Virus record (IMG/VR): IMGVR_UViG_3300048928_000088
Location: 1 to 47,464 of that record
Origin: a virus
Direction: 5' to 3' (one strand)
DNA: 47,464 bases
Shown: piece by piece, positions 7,994 through 16,594 of the stretch
Layout of the letters: every line of letters begins with the position of its first letter
Position numbering within the stretch: position 1 is the stretch's first letter
Position numbers and translations under genes: made by a program
The notes under the pieces: model-generated
Seen by the model: only the letters and a program-made list of their open reading frames with translations
The model's database searches: none
What the model was told of the DNA's origin: nothing

Positions 7994-8655
7994 ACTGGTT
8001 TATCCGTGGTGTTTGAAGTAACAGTTGAGCCGCCAGTTTGAACGCCTGGAACAGGGTGTTTATGCTGGTCATATTTGTCACGCAGGGTTTTGAGTGATGC
8101 AGACTGAGTGCCGACATTGTCTGTGATATCTCCGCCAGCCCTAATGTTTCCACTGACGTACATATCCGGCGTCGTGATGTTTACCCCATTGGGAGCGACG
8201 ATATTTATTTTGTTATCTGCAAACTCGACGTATTGGGTTGGAGCCTGATTAAGAAAGCCGCCAAAATAAAGCGCATCAGATTTGCTGTGCATTCTCTTGC
8301 TTCCTGGCACAGATTGCTTACGGTTTGCCCGGGCTATTGAGTTGTCGCGGTCGCAGATGGCGATCATGCCAATATCACCCGGAACCGGATTCATGATGAC
8401 TGCACTAGCCCCGCGCTGAAGTCTGAACACCGGCACATTGAAAATTTCCGAGTTCTGGATGGTGGCGCCTGACGGGTCTGTCCTTGTTACAAGCGGCATG
8501 ACATCCACTACCAGATTCGGAGCAGTTCCGCGAATAGCCGTCACCTCAACAAGCTCAATAAAAAAAGCCCCTGAAAGGAGCTTTTTAAATACGTATGAAA
8601 GGTTTTCCGCATCACTAGTTTGAGCACTAGTTGGCGTGAATAAATGGTCAGCCAC
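7990..8655 (-). CDS. Membrane-puncturing spike protein (Gp138 N-terminal fold)
   Basis: 221 residues. The N-terminal half is an OB-fold-like region (VEVTAIRGTAPNLVVDVMPLV, IQNSEIFNVPVFRLQRG, GDIGMIAICDRDNS) matching the Gp138 N-terminal family; the rest is beta-helix-like with short repeats (NIVAPNGVNITTPDMYVSGNIRAGGDIT). The end carries HKHPVPGVQTGGST, the HxH-type motif that in related spikes binds a metal at the tip. It is the central needle that crosses the outer membrane after sheath contraction. Confidence 0.86.
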   Translation of the reverse strand: MADHLFTPTSAQTSDAENLSYVFKKLLSGAFFIELVEVTAIRGTAPNLVVDVMPLVTRTDPSGATIQNSEIFNVPVFRLQRGASAVIMNPVPGDIGMIAICDRDNSIARANRKQSVPGSKRMHSKSDALYFGGFLNQAPTQYVEFADNKINIVAPNGVNITTPDMYVSGNIRAGGDITDNVGTQSASLKTLRDKYDQHKHPVPGVQTGGSTVTSNTTDKPV

Positions 8656-9517
8656 TGGTCGCCTCTTCTAATTTTCTGTTAGCAATGCACACCGAATGCC
8701 AGGGGCCGTCTTCCATCCAGGATGACAGCTCATGAGTTACGCTGGTGAGCTTATAAACGCCGCTGGCATGAGGCAGAGTTGTCTGCAGCTCTATGTCTCG
8801 CCCTGTTGTCAGAAGCGTTGAGAACTGTGTCTGAAACATCACGCCGCCATTTGAGAAGACGGGATATCCAATTAATCCGTATTCAGGAGAGATAAGAGGC
8901 TTCACGTCGTCCTTGGTGCTTTCCTGCGGCCAGAATGATATCGACGGTGGAGCGACAGACATTGCAATGTTCAGGTCATCGCAGACTGCCCGCAACTGGT
9001 CAAAGACGCTCCCTTCATAGTGGGGATTTGAAATTACTTTTCCTTCCAGCCCCACGATGTAAGGCGTGTACCCGGCTGCCTTGCAGATAGCGTTAATAAC
9101 GCTTGTAACCGGTGTTGAGCCGCTGAATGAGAAAGGTGATGCAACCTTATTCTGCAGGTCAGCATTGGCAGTTGCGGTTATCATTAATGGCGCATTTGGC
9201 GGAAGATTCATGTTGGGAGTAGAAGATGTCATGTACCCAGTAAAAATGGCTATATCTTCTACATAGATCTTCATAATGATACGCTCGGTATCAGTTCCAA
9301 ATAGACCCATTGCCTTTGATGATAATGCTGCGAGCATATCAAGGCTAAGCCCAAAAATGCTTACGCTAACCTGGGTTCCGAACAGATTTCCTGATGACTG
9401 AAGCGACACAGATGATTTAACGTTACTTATTGAAATCTTATTATTTCCTGCATCATCAAATGATGATGTTTCATTAACAAATTCATATTTTAACGTTCGT
9501 TTACTGTACAAGTTCAC
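8648..9517 (-). CDS. Baseplate hub protein
   Basis: 289 residues, beta-rich. It holds the order plug - hub - spike seen in contractile phages such as E217 and Pam3, where the protein upstream of the Gp138 spike is the hub (T4 gp27/P2 gpD-like). Visible hub-like stretches are STPVTSVINAICKAAGYTPYIV and VFDQLRAVCDDLNIAMSVAPPSISFWP, typical of the gpD cell-puncturing-complex fold. Assignment rests mainly on position plus these segments. Confidence 0.78.
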   Translation of the reverse strand: MNLYSKRTLKYEFVNETSSFDDAGNNKISISNVKSSVSLQSSGNLFGTQVSVSIFGLSLDMLAALSSKAMGLFGTDTERIIMKIYVEDIAIFTGYMTSSTPNMNLPPNAPLMITATANADLQNKVASPFSFSGSTPVTSVINAICKAAGYTPYIVGLEGKVISNPHYEGSVFDQLRAVCDDLNIAMSVAPPSISFWPQESTKDDVKPLISPEYGLIGYPVFSNGGVMFQTQFSTLLTTGRDIELQTTLPHASGVYKLTSVTHELSSWMEDGPWHSVCIANRKLEEATSG

Positions 9518-9806
9518 TCTCCTCTATGTAGTAAAGAATGAACCTTCCGCCTAGCCCATCATAAGCCGGGTCTGATTGGCCTACGTTATCGAGAAAAACC
9601 AGATCTCCCTGAAAACCAAGATACGAATACCTGACCATTTTGTTACCGTACAGGCATGGAACGCCCTGCATGATAGGGTTGCCATTCACCGTCAGGTCCA
9701 TGTATATGAAGCTTTCACGCTGAATCAGTCGTATGACACATCGCTGCCCCGCCAAATCCACAGAGACGGCTTGTGACTTCTGCGGCTCAAGTGGAATTGT
9801 TCTCAT
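9501..9806 (-). CDS. Baseplate plug protein
   Basis: 101 residues, compact and beta-rich with the ending FLDNVGQSDPAYDGLGGRFILYYIEE, the pattern of the small plug proteins (Pam3 gp18 family) that lie between tube and hub. It overlaps both neighbours by 4-17 bases. The role, closing the tail lumen at the hub, is from family knowledge. Confidence 0.75.
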   Translation of the reverse strand: MRTIPLEPQKSQAVSVDLAGQRCVIRLIQRESFIYMDLTVNGNPIMQGVPCLYGNKMVRYSYLGFQGDLVFLDNVGQSDPAYDGLGGRFILYYIEESELVQ

Positions 9807-10618
9807 GTGATGCTCCCACTTATCGATTTTGCCAGTTCAGCAGCTTTTTGTGTGGCGCTGTTTGCCACATTCAGCACCGGCTCAGATACCGTATCTAATG
9901 CACTTTGGAAGCTAGTGGAAATGGTATTAGATGTTTTAGTTACAATATCTGATACAGAAGATTTTAGAGACGACCAGGATTTTCCCAGCTCATCCACGGT
10001 AGATGGTTTAGAACCTGCATCCTTAGTCGATGCTCCTGTTCCCGTCACACCCTGGCTAATTGAGTCATTAGTTGGTTTCGCCTCAGACTGAGCCCCGGAC
10101 AGAACAACCTCCATCTGCTGCATGACTTCCTGAAAATACAGGTATATTGTCAGCATGCTCACGCCGCGCTGTGAATTGACCTCATATGAATGGTCAACCA
10201 GGTCATAGCTCTCAAGTGTCTCTTTCGGCGTCTCGATGTCGTAAGTATTGGCCGTAGATAGCATCGTCTTGATGGTTTCAAGTACGCTGCTCTGGCTGGT
10301 AAATGTCAGGTCGAAGATGTTTGGAATGCCCCCTGAGAAGCCCGTCAGTCCAGTGACAATTATTTCGCACCTGACAACAGATGGTTCTTTCACTTTGTTG
10401 ATGGACTGGTATTTTCCGCCCTCCACCGGTGCATTCGTTATCTGAGCCCTGCCACTTGGCTGAATTGATGCCATGCCGCTGAACTCAAGCGCTACAGCTC
10501 CTGTGGTGCTGTTTCTGATGACATACTGAGGATGTAGAACGCTGTCGATTATCGACAGTGGAGAGCCACCGCCGATCGCATTAAATATGTCTGCGGTATT
10601 GAGGTCGATGATGCTCAT
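9803..10618 (-). CDS. Baseplate/tail protein, Dit-like position
   Basis: 271 residues from the start at 10618, chosen over 10633 because GGAGAAACG precedes it. The first 165 residues are beta-rich and well ordered (SIIDSVLHPQYVIRN, FDLTFTSQSSVLETIKTML); residues from about 180 are Ser/Thr/Lys-rich and probably flexible, with a helical end. It sits between tape measure and plug, the place of the protein that ends the tube and starts the baseplate (distal-tail-like). I would not claim a firmer family. Confidence 0.6.
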   Translation of the reverse strand: MSIIDLNTADIFNAIGGGSPLSIIDSVLHPQYVIRNSTTGAVALEFSGMASIQPSGRAQITNAPVEGGKYQSINKVKEPSVVRCEIIVTGLTGFSGGIPNIFDLTFTSQSSVLETIKTMLSTANTYDIETPKETLESYDLVDHSYEVNSQRGVSMLTIYLYFQEVMQQMEVVLSGAQSEAKPTNDSISQGVTGTGASTKDAGSKPSTVDELGKSWSSLKSSVSDIVTKTSNTISTSFQSALDTVSEPVLNVANSATQKAAELAKSISGSIT

Positions 10619-10634
10619 CGTTTCTCCAGGCAAT

Positions 10635-10656
10635 AAAAAACCCGCCGAAGCGGGTT
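10635..10656 (-). terminator. Rho-independent terminator inside the late operon
   Basis: On the minus strand AACCCGC-TTCG-GCGGGTT is followed by TTTTATT: a strong intrinsic terminator directly after the 59-residue membrane-protein gene and before the baseplate genes. Antitermination by Q would be needed to reach the baseplate genes at full level. Confidence 0.85.
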
Positions 10657-10657
10657 A

Positions 10658-10837
10658 TTAGCGTACTTTGGTGGGCCAGAAGTGAATTATGTGAACAATG
10701 CCTGATGATATGGCGACCCACAGAGTTAGCAACAGTAACGCATAGCCTGGACTTATTGTCATTAACTTGTCTACAGGCTGGGCAACGATCGTAAAAGTCA
10801 GCGTGTAGATAAAAAGATAAAGCAAATTGCTTCTCAT
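10658..10837 (-). CDS. Small two-segment membrane protein (59 aa)
   Basis: Starts at 10837 after GGAGGTAAGACT. Two hydrophobic segments (about residues 4-18 and 28-50) separated by a short polar link, then a basic end (FWPTKVR). I do not recognise a family. It lies alone between the tape measure and baseplate genes and is followed at once by a strong terminator, a cassette-like arrangement. It could be a small superinfection-exclusion or accessory membrane protein, but there is no sequence support beyond the topology. Confidence 0.6.
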   Translation of the reverse strand: MRSNLLYLFIYTLTFTIVAQPVDKLMTISPGYALLLLTLWVAISSGIVHIIHFWPTKVR

Positions 10838-10903
10838 AGTCTTACCTCCATGCCTCATTGTACTGCGCAAAAATCACGCTGTTCATGAAATAAATCGATC
10901 GTA

Positions 10904-12736
10904 TCAATTCACAGCGGTAGCAAACGATGCGTTTGTTGTCGCCCTTTTTGCCTGCTGACTAATGCTCTGAGTGAGAGAATCGACAGTCTGAGGATTGCTG
11001 TTAACGTTCACTGTGTTGATATGGGTACTGTTGGTAATCTGCGACGGTCCGCCTCCAGATGCCAGCTCATACGGCCTGCTGTCAGCCATTCTTCCCTGTG
11101 TGGCATAGTAATTTCTGGCATTACCCATGTTGCCGTAGACTTTGCCTGTGTACTCTCTGGTTTCTTTGGGTAGTTGAGAAATGTCACTGCCATTGGCAAT
11201 CCACTTGTCAACATTACCCATACCCCAGTTATACGCACGCAGAGCATTGTCGACATTACCATTGTACCGCTTAAGCAATTGGCGCATGTAAACGGAAGCA
11301 GCCGCGCGGGATTTGCTGGGGTCTAACCTGTCGTCAAATTGTGAATTCACGCGCAAACCGAGGTCTCTGGCTGTTCCAGGCATCAACTGAAACGCGCCGG
11401 TAGCACCTGACACGTTATAAGCTAGCGGGTTTCCGCCAGATTCAGTCATCATTATGCCGTGAAGCAGATCATCCATTCCTCCAGGTGCCCCCGCCATTCT
11501 TGCGGATTGACCGTACTGTTCAGCCTCGCCAAAACCAAGAAACGACTTAACGTCATCCCATGTCATGAATGGCTTTTTATCTTCATGCACCTTGTCATAA
11601 AGATAGGAGCCTACATCCTTCCCTTGCCTGCTTGCCTCATCGCGTGCCTGGTCTATGCCGTGGCTCGCCGCTGCAGCTGCAATGGCTCCCATGACTAACG
11701 GATTTGTTCTAAGTCCTGCAGCCAGGAGAAGTAGCAGCGCTGTAGCTCCACCCACTGAGTCCGTGAGCTTCTTAATGGAATCGCCCGCGTCACGGAAGAA
11801 CCCAATGATGTCGCCATGGTGCTCGCGTATCCAGTCGCCAAAGTCTTTCATGGCGCGGATAACCTCAGGAGCAAAGGCAATCGCAAGGTCCTGTCTCAGT
11901 CGGTCAAACTCAGAGTCGAGTTGACCCAGCGTTACCACTAAGGCCTCCTGCTCCTTCACCTGCTGAGCAGTGATGTTTGACTTCTTCGTCTCAGAGTCCA
12001 CAAGTGACTTAAGCTCGCCAGATTTAATCTTGGCTGCATCTGTCGGGTCGAAGCCTGCGGCAGCCATAACCTGCATCAGGTTCTCTTGTGAGTGATTTTT
12101 CCCGTACCGGGAGAACTCAGCAAGGGCTTTGCTCGGGTCGCCGAGGTTGTTGATATTCAGTCCTGTGCGAGCGCCCAACACCATCAGGTTTTGAGCTGCG
12201 CCGGTTAGTCCACCAAAAATAGTAGGGTCTGCGATGTTAGCCAGCGCCATACGAGCGCTACCAGACGCACCAATGAAGGCGTCACCATTAAGCCCAGCCT
12301 GCTGGAAGCCGCGGCGAAGACCGAACATCTTGTTTACGTCTGTGCCGAAGAACTTAGCCTGATTGCTTGCACGAACAATTTCGTTTGATGTGGAGGTGAA
12401 GAGCTGTTTAATGCCATACAGTCCAGCGCCAATCCCAAGGAATCCGGCTGCTGCAACATAGGCACCTTTAAAGGAGGATGCTGCCGCTGAACCAAATGAT
12501 TTAACATCAAACGTGGCATCAGAGATTACCCGCCCAGTTTTCCGAGTAGAGCGTTGAATATCATCGCCAGTCTTGACGATTACCTTGCCAGTCTGCCTGG
12601 AGGTTTCATCAATGTCTCCGAAGCTTTTATCTACTTCGTTCTGGAGTTCCTTAACGCCCTCTTCAACCTTCTTCTTGCCGTTCAGGAACTCATCGGCCTT
12701 GATTGTGACCTTATAGGCCAACTCATTGATAATCAT
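10904..12736 (-). CDS. Tail tape measure protein with lytic transglycosylase domain
   Basis: 610 residues. N-terminal region is helical and polar (about 1-90), followed by hydrophobic stretches (FKGAYVAAAGFLGIGAGLYGI and ATALLLLLAAGLRTNPLVMGAIAAAA), then a C-terminal SLT lysozyme-like domain near 410-530: LLHGIMMTESGGNPLAYN with the catalytic Glu in MTESGG, GAFQLMPGTARDLG and ALRAYNWGMGNV. It sets tail length and, after ejection, can open peptidoglycan locally. Its start overlaps the chaperone frame by four bases. The short length fits a short contractile tail. Confidence 0.93.
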   Translation of the reverse strand: MIINELAYKVTIKADEFLNGKKKVEEGVKELQNEVDKSFGDIDETSRQTGKVIVKTGDDIQRSTRKTGRVISDATFDVKSFGSAAASSFKGAYVAAAGFLGIGAGLYGIKQLFTSTSNEIVRASNQAKFFGTDVNKMFGLRRGFQQAGLNGDAFIGASGSARMALANIADPTIFGGLTGAAQNLMVLGARTGLNINNLGDPSKALAEFSRYGKNHSQENLMQVMAAAGFDPTDAAKIKSGELKSLVDSETKKSNITAQQVKEQEALVVTLGQLDSEFDRLRQDLAIAFAPEVIRAMKDFGDWIREHHGDIIGFFRDAGDSIKKLTDSVGGATALLLLLAAGLRTNPLVMGAIAAAAASHGIDQARDEASRQGKDVGSYLYDKVHEDKKPFMTWDDVKSFLGFGEAEQYGQSARMAGAPGGMDDLLHGIMMTESGGNPLAYNVSGATGAFQLMPGTARDLGLRVNSQFDDRLDPSKSRAAASVYMRQLLKRYNGNVDNALRAYNWGMGNVDKWIANGSDISQLPKETREYTGKVYGNMGNARNYYATQGRMADSRPYELASGGGPSQITNSTHINTVNVNSNPQTVDSLTQSISQQAKRATTNASFATAVN

Positions 12737-12936
12737 CGCTGCTCCTGATGCTTATGCCAAACGCGTTGGTTGAAGTTTTCAACGGATATGATTTCCAGAA
12801 GGTTGTACATATCTGCTACGGAAAGCTTCTCCTGAAGTTCCAGATAAGAGGCTTTGCCGGAGCAGATAATTGCGTTAATCGCTGAAGAGACGTTTACAGG
12901 CGAGACTAGCCTAGCCGGAGGAGTCTCCTCTTCCAT
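12733..12936 (-). CDS. Tail assembly chaperone, downstream (T-like) frame
   Basis: 67 residues if started at the ATG at 12936, which has only a poor ribosome site (AGTACCCCTTC). The frame is open upstream without a stop back to a slippery T TTT TTA in the preceding gene, so it is probably made mainly as a -1 frameshift extension of that gene: 131 residues of the first frame, ten linker codons and this frame, 208 residues in all. Position just before the tape measure is that of lambda GT and its many analogues. The frame resembles the small DUF6889-type proteins found at this place. Confidence 0.75.
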   Translation of the reverse strand: MEEETPPARLVSPVNVSSAINAIICSGKASYLELQEKLSVADMYNLLEIISVENFNQRVWHKHQEQR

Positions 12937-12972
12937 GAAGGGGTACTTTACTCTCCGGCGATCGTTAAAAAA
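12914..12972 (-). promoter_or_regulatory. Programmed -1 ribosomal frameshift signal
   Basis: In mRNA sense, GA T TTT TTA ACG places the heptamer T TTT TTA (12972-12966) exactly in phase with the zero frame. Six bases later GCCGGAG (12959-12953) can pair perfectly with CTCCGGC (12920-12914), a 7-bp GC-rich stem with a 32-base loop. Slipping back one base continues through N-D-R-R-R-V-K-Y-P-F into the downstream frame with no stop. All three elements (site, 5-9 base spacer, stem) fit known -1 signals. Frequency cannot be read from sequence. Confidence 0.8.
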
Positions 12973-13358
12973 TCGAAGTTAACCTGGAAGACTTTATCCA
13001 ACAGTTTGCGGATGGTTGAGACCTCTTCAAAGTCCAGTTCACCTTTAACTTGGCGCTGCTGTCTTGCGCCTTCATGGATAATGACAATATCAACCGTGGA
13101 CATCAGGCGGTCTCGTAATTGACGCGCAACATCAGGAGATGATGCAGAGATAACGCTCAGACCGACAGTCGCCAGTCCTGCACACCCCATGGCGATTACA
13201 TCCGCAGGAATCTGGCTGTAATTGGAATCACCCATCGCGCGGAAGATATCCTGCGCTAGAGTGTCGGCATCCCATGCCGACATTTCTGTGATGATAAACT
13301 CTTTGCCTTTGTCGCGACCTTCTTCTTCGACGATGAAAGGAATTTCCTTACGAGCCAT
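12948..13358 (-). CDS. Tail assembly chaperone, upstream (G-like) frame
   Basis: 136 residues: MARKEIPFIVEEEGRDKGKEFIITEMSAWDADTLAQDIF and a helical C-terminal half ending EVSTIRKLLDKVFQVNFDFLTIAGE. The middle contains a small hydrophobic segment (VIAMGCAGLATVGLSVI). It lies between the tube gene and tape measure, where tail chaperones that coat the tape measure are encoded. The last five codons of this frame follow the slippery site, so the frameshift product differs only from Leu131 on. Confidence 0.82.
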   Translation of the reverse strand: MARKEIPFIVEEEGRDKGKEFIITEMSAWDADTLAQDIFRAMGDSNYSQIPADVIAMGCAGLATVGLSVISASSPDVARQLRDRLMSTVDIVIIHEGARQQRQVKGELDFEEVSTIRKLLDKVFQVNFDFLTIAGE

Positions 13359-13792
13359 CAGATTGCACTCCGGGTAACCGTTTCAAAATGGAATACTGCT
13401 GGGCGAGGCTGGAGAACTCGGCGACCCGGAGGGGTTGGTGTCCAGGTGTATAGCACGCCGTTCACGAAGTTCCACTTAGCTCCTAACGCTGGTACCGTCA
13501 GGGTGGCATTACAGGCAAACGCAGAGATTGCCGTTCGCTCAGCAGCAATCCAGTCATCCAGCAAGCTACTGGCATTCGACGTTGCCATCAAGTTGATGGT
13601 GAACTCTGTAGGGTTGAAGATGAAGCCAGCATGGTATTTACCATCTGCTGACATCATGTCTTCTTTGTTCTGAAGTGCACCGGTTTCAAACATGTTGTCG
13701 GCTGCGTAATCATCTACATCAAAACCGCCAGGGTAGTAAGATGGCACGACGATGCGCAGCTTGGAATTAGCACTTGTAATATCAATTGGCAT
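13358..13792 (-). CDS. Tail tube protein (DUF3277 family)
   Basis: 144 residues, beta-rich: SYYPGGFDVDDYAADNMFETGALQ, GKYHAGFIFNPTEFTINLMATSNAS, VPALGAKWNFVNGVLYTWTPTP. The pattern and its place directly after the DUF3383 sheath gene identify it as the DUF3277 tube protein of contractile-tail phages. It stacks inside the sheath to form the DNA channel. Starts after GGACGACAAA; stop overlaps the chaperone start. Confidence 0.85.
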   Translation of the reverse strand: MPIDITSANSKLRIVVPSYYPGGFDVDDYAADNMFETGALQNKEDMMSADGKYHAGFIFNPTEFTINLMATSNASSLLDDWIAAERTAISAFACNATLTVPALGAKWNFVNGVLYTWTPTPPGRRVLQPRPAVFHFETVTRSAI

Positions 13793-13802
13793 TTTGTCGT
13801 CC

Positions 13803-15293
13803 TTACAGAATCGCGGTTGAAGACATAGTGATAGATTGGATCAGCTGACCATCTACGTAGTAGAAGATTGCACCTTTCAGGTCGCGTTCCAGGCGAGCAG
13901 CACCAGTCTGAGCAGGGATAAACAGATACCAGCCTTCAGAGTAAAGGGTCGCTGAGATATCTTTGCCCACGGTGTTATTCACGATGCGAATCTGTGCCTG
14001 GTCTAGCACCACGCCCTTCTGAATTGCACCAAATGTCAGAGCCTGGTTTGCTACATCGATTGTCGCTGCCTGAATCGCGCCATAGCCGTTCTGGTTGAAC
14101 GGATAGGACTGATTATTGGTGAACAGGTTGGCATAAGCTCCTACGAGGTTTGCGTTAATCCATACCTGATCAATGAAGCTGTCCAGCCAGACGAATTTCC
14201 CGGAGATGGCGCCATCAGACGCATACTGAGCCATCGTCTTGTTCAGGCTGTATGAGCCGTAGAAGTTATAGCCGTTTGACTTCAGGGCTTGCGCAGTAGC
14301 CAGATCGCTTACGTTAGGTGCAAGACCAGAGAAGCCACGGAATTTGAACGATACGCGCCCGTTCGTGCGTGCGAAGTCTACAGAAGCGGCATATGCCAGC
14401 GCTGTAACGCCGTACAGATAAGAGCCGTACACCGGGAAGATATTCTCATACCCGTTAGCCACCACAACCTTTTGCACGAAGCAGTTAGCATTGTTAGCGA
14501 TAGTGCCTGCAGCGGTAGTGTCATGCACCACGTAGCCGAAGCGGTTTTTACTGCCATTTGCCCACGCACACAGTTCGGTTTTCTGGTCATCCGTTAATTC
14601 AATCAGTGAGTTAAACAGAATCCAGTTCTGGTTGGTGTTGATGATGTTATTCATCGTGTCAGTCAGCGTTACCGCATCAGAGCCCGGAGAAACAGTCGCA
14701 GCAGTTGCTTGCGTCAGCAGCAAGCCTGTTGCCAGTGCGCCAGGAGATGCATAAGACACCTGGCTATCTGCGCCGGTAGTCACTGATCGAATGATGAAGC
14801 GATTGGCAATAGGAAGCCACTCAACAGATACCTTGCTCGCGCCGATTCCTGTCTGCAGCTTGGATGCGATATCGCTGAAGCTTGTTGCTGTGGAAAGGTC
14901 GATGGACGAGCTGGTAGTTGATACGCCATCTACTGTGAGGGTAATAGTACCTGCAGGGATTGCCTTCAGTGTCGCCAGCGCAACACCTTTCAGATTGCCA
15001 GATAGCAGGTAACCAGCCACATCAGCGGTGATAACGCGGTACATCAGCAATTCGCCAGGAATTACGGATGAGTTTTCGTAGCCGTTGAAATACTGCTGCG
15101 CGGCCAGAAATTCTTTTGACGTGCTTCCCATAAGGGCTGACACATCAGCGGCAGAGAAGTAAGAGACAACTGAGCCAACAGGCACCAGTTCATTGTCAGT
15201 CAGCATCAGGCCGTTAGCATCAACCGCAGAACCGGCAGGTGTAACGACGTTTGGCGTGATATTAAAATCTACGGATAAAGGGATTGTGCTCAT
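13803..15293 (-). CDS. Tail sheath protein (DUF3383 family)
   Basis: 496 residues. N-terminal beta domain (IPLSVDFNITPNVVTPAG), a variable middle and the conserved C-terminal sheath-like part with AYAASVDFARTNGRVSFKFRGFSGL, GYNFYGSYSLN and FVWLDSFIDQVWINANLVGAYANLF. DUF3383 proteins are the contractile sheath of a group of enterobacterial myoviruses. Its length, its place before the tube gene, and the downstream baseplate J/spike set show the virion has a contractile tail. Confidence 0.9.
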   Translation of the reverse strand: MSTIPLSVDFNITPNVVTPAGSAVDANGLMLTDNELVPVGSVVSYFSAADVSALMGSTSKEFLAAQQYFNGYENSSVIPGELLMYRVITADVAGYLLSGNLKGVALATLKAIPAGTITLTVDGVSTTSSSIDLSTATSFSDIASKLQTGIGASKVSVEWLPIANRFIIRSVTTGADSQVSYASPGALATGLLLTQATAATVSPGSDAVTLTDTMNNIINTNQNWILFNSLIELTDDQKTELCAWANGSKNRFGYVVHDTTAAGTIANNANCFVQKVVVANGYENIFPVYGSYLYGVTALAYAASVDFARTNGRVSFKFRGFSGLAPNVSDLATAQALKSNGYNFYGSYSLNKTMAQYASDGAISGKFVWLDSFIDQVWINANLVGAYANLFTNNQSYPFNQNGYGAIQAATIDVANQALTFGAIQKGVVLDQAQIRIVNNTVGKDISATLYSEGWYLFIPAQTGAARLERDLKGAIFYYVDGQLIQSITMSSTAIL

Positions 15294-15805
15294 GGGCGGT
15301 CATCCACCTGTTCAGTTGTAATTTCTGCTTTGTCGAAGTAGTCCTGCGGGAACGACACGGTGATGTGCGCCTGCAGAGAAAGAGTTAGCGTGTAACGCTC
15401 CTGCCACTGGCTTTCCGCATCAATCATGGGAGCCTGAATTGCCGGAGATGAGTAAAGTGGTGCCAGCCTGGCGTCGATGGCTTTGATAGTGTCGTAGCCA
15501 TAGCTACTGGCGAATGTGGTTTCTAAGGCTATTGCCCGATCCCCTGCACCCTGACCATAGATATCAACCTGGATATCTGCCTGGCGAACCTCGGTGTATC
15601 CCATAGCGCTTGTCAACGGAGAGCCTGTGTCCTGCTTGATATCTCTCGTCGTGGATAGTCGCGTGAATCGCAAGGGGGTCAGGATGCAGAACTGGCCTTT
15701 TGGCATCGGCACCCTGTTAGCCTGAGCCTGCTGGCAAGTGCCGGCTATGGGTTCGATGTAATCCGCCAGAACGTCGATTACGTTGTCTACGGTAAAGTCA
15801 TTCAT
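15290..15805 (-). CDS. Neck/tail-terminator protein (LIC_12616 type)
   Basis: 171 residues from ATG at 15805, which follows AGGTGAGCCC and overlaps the previous stop (ATGA). Segments such as NRVPMPKGQFCILTPLRFTRLSTTRDIK and EVRQADIQVDIYGQGAGDRAIALETTF match the neck-terminator family encoded just before sheath genes. It probably ends sheath and tube growth at the head side. Upstream in-frame Met at 15850 is not favoured. Confidence 0.75.
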   Translation of the reverse strand: MNDFTVDNVIDVLADYIEPIAGTCQQAQANRVPMPKGQFCILTPLRFTRLSTTRDIKQDTGSPLTSAMGYTEVRQADIQVDIYGQGAGDRAIALETTFASSYGYDTIKAIDARLAPLYSSPAIQAPMIDAESQWQERYTLTLSLQAHITVSFPQDYFDKAEITTEQVDDRP

Positions 15806-16173
15806 GGGCTCACCTGCAGTACAGCAATCAATCTGCACCAATTCGGCCAAAGCTCAACAGGCTCAACAACAAGCCATTGCTCGCCATTGATAACGAAGAT
15901 ATCCCCGCCCTGCTCCTTCTCGCGCTGGACACTGAAATAGTTCCCGTTCACATAAATCACTTTCGCCAGACCCTGAATATTCAGACCGTCGACGTGTTGC
16001 ATATCGCCGCGACTGATGGGCTGAAGTTGGATGGTGACGTTCTGGTCTGGTAGGTAGGAAGGAGTTGGCTTGCGACCGGAGCCTATGGTTTCACCTGCGT
16101 ATTTCTTGAGGACTGCCTGAATGTTTGGGTTAATACTGGTGATCGCGTTATTGGCTATCTGTCGAAGATTCAA
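15802..16173 (-). CDS. Head-tail joining protein, TTG start
   Basis: 123 residues beginning with TTG at 16173 after AGGTGAGCGAAA; no ATG lies nearby. Beta-rich second half (LAKVIYVNGNYFSVQREKEQGGDIFVINGEQWLVVEP VELWPNWCRLIAVLQ). Overlaps the upstream gene by 26 bases. It stands in the neck gene cluster; I do not recognise a named family with certainty but a connector/stopper role is likely by position. Confidence 0.65.
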   Translation of the reverse strand: MNLRQIANNAITSINPNIQAVLKKYAGETIGSGRKPTPSYLPDQNVTIQLQPISRGDMQHVDGLNIQGLAKVIYVNGNYFSVQREKEQGGDIFVINGEQWLVVEPVELWPNWCRLIAVLQVSP

Positions 16174-16594
16174 TTTCGCTCACCTCATAGCTAACGCTGT
16201 TTAACATGTTGGACGTGTCAATCAGCGGTTTATCAAACCCTTTTCTCGCAATAGTCACCGGAGACAGAGGAGGCGAATCAAGTGTCCTTATTGACTCTTT
16301 GATATCATCAACAATTATTTCTCCCAGAAGCGAAAGCACATCACGGGTATCACCACCATTTGCAATCAGTGTTGCCATTGCATCCTGCCATTCTCCTTCA
16401 TGCTCAGCTATGGCATTTCTGAAGAAAGGACGCGGAGGTTGATTATTTGCTGGATTACCGAATTCGTTAGTTGCTGCCACCATAGGAACCGGAGTTCCAT
16501 CGGGATAAGTGGCACCCTCAAGAAAGCCAGCCTTTAACTGGAGATCAGATAAACCACTGGCAATTTTATTAAGCTCATCCATCACCTTATCCAT
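16148..16594 (-). CDS. Tail completion/neck protein (HK97 gp10-like fold)
   Basis: 148 residues from the ATG at 16594, which overlaps the DUF4054 stop (ATGA). Contains GFLEGATYPDGTPVPMVAATNEFGNPANNQPPRPFFRNAI, the G-x-x-EFG-x-x-PPRPF pattern of gp10-like neck proteins, and a helical C-terminal half with PLSPVTIARKGFDKPLIDTSNMLNSVSYEV. A longer in-frame extension to 16717 exists but lacks a ribosome site and overlaps DUF4054. Confidence 0.8.
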   Translation of the reverse strand: MDKVMDELNKIASGLSDLQLKAGFLEGATYPDGTPVPMVAATNEFGNPANNQPPRPFFRNAIAEHEGEWQDAMATLIANGGDTRDVLSLLGEIIVDDIKESIRTLDSPPLSPVTIARKGFDKPLIDTSNMLNSVSYEVSEIESSTDSQ

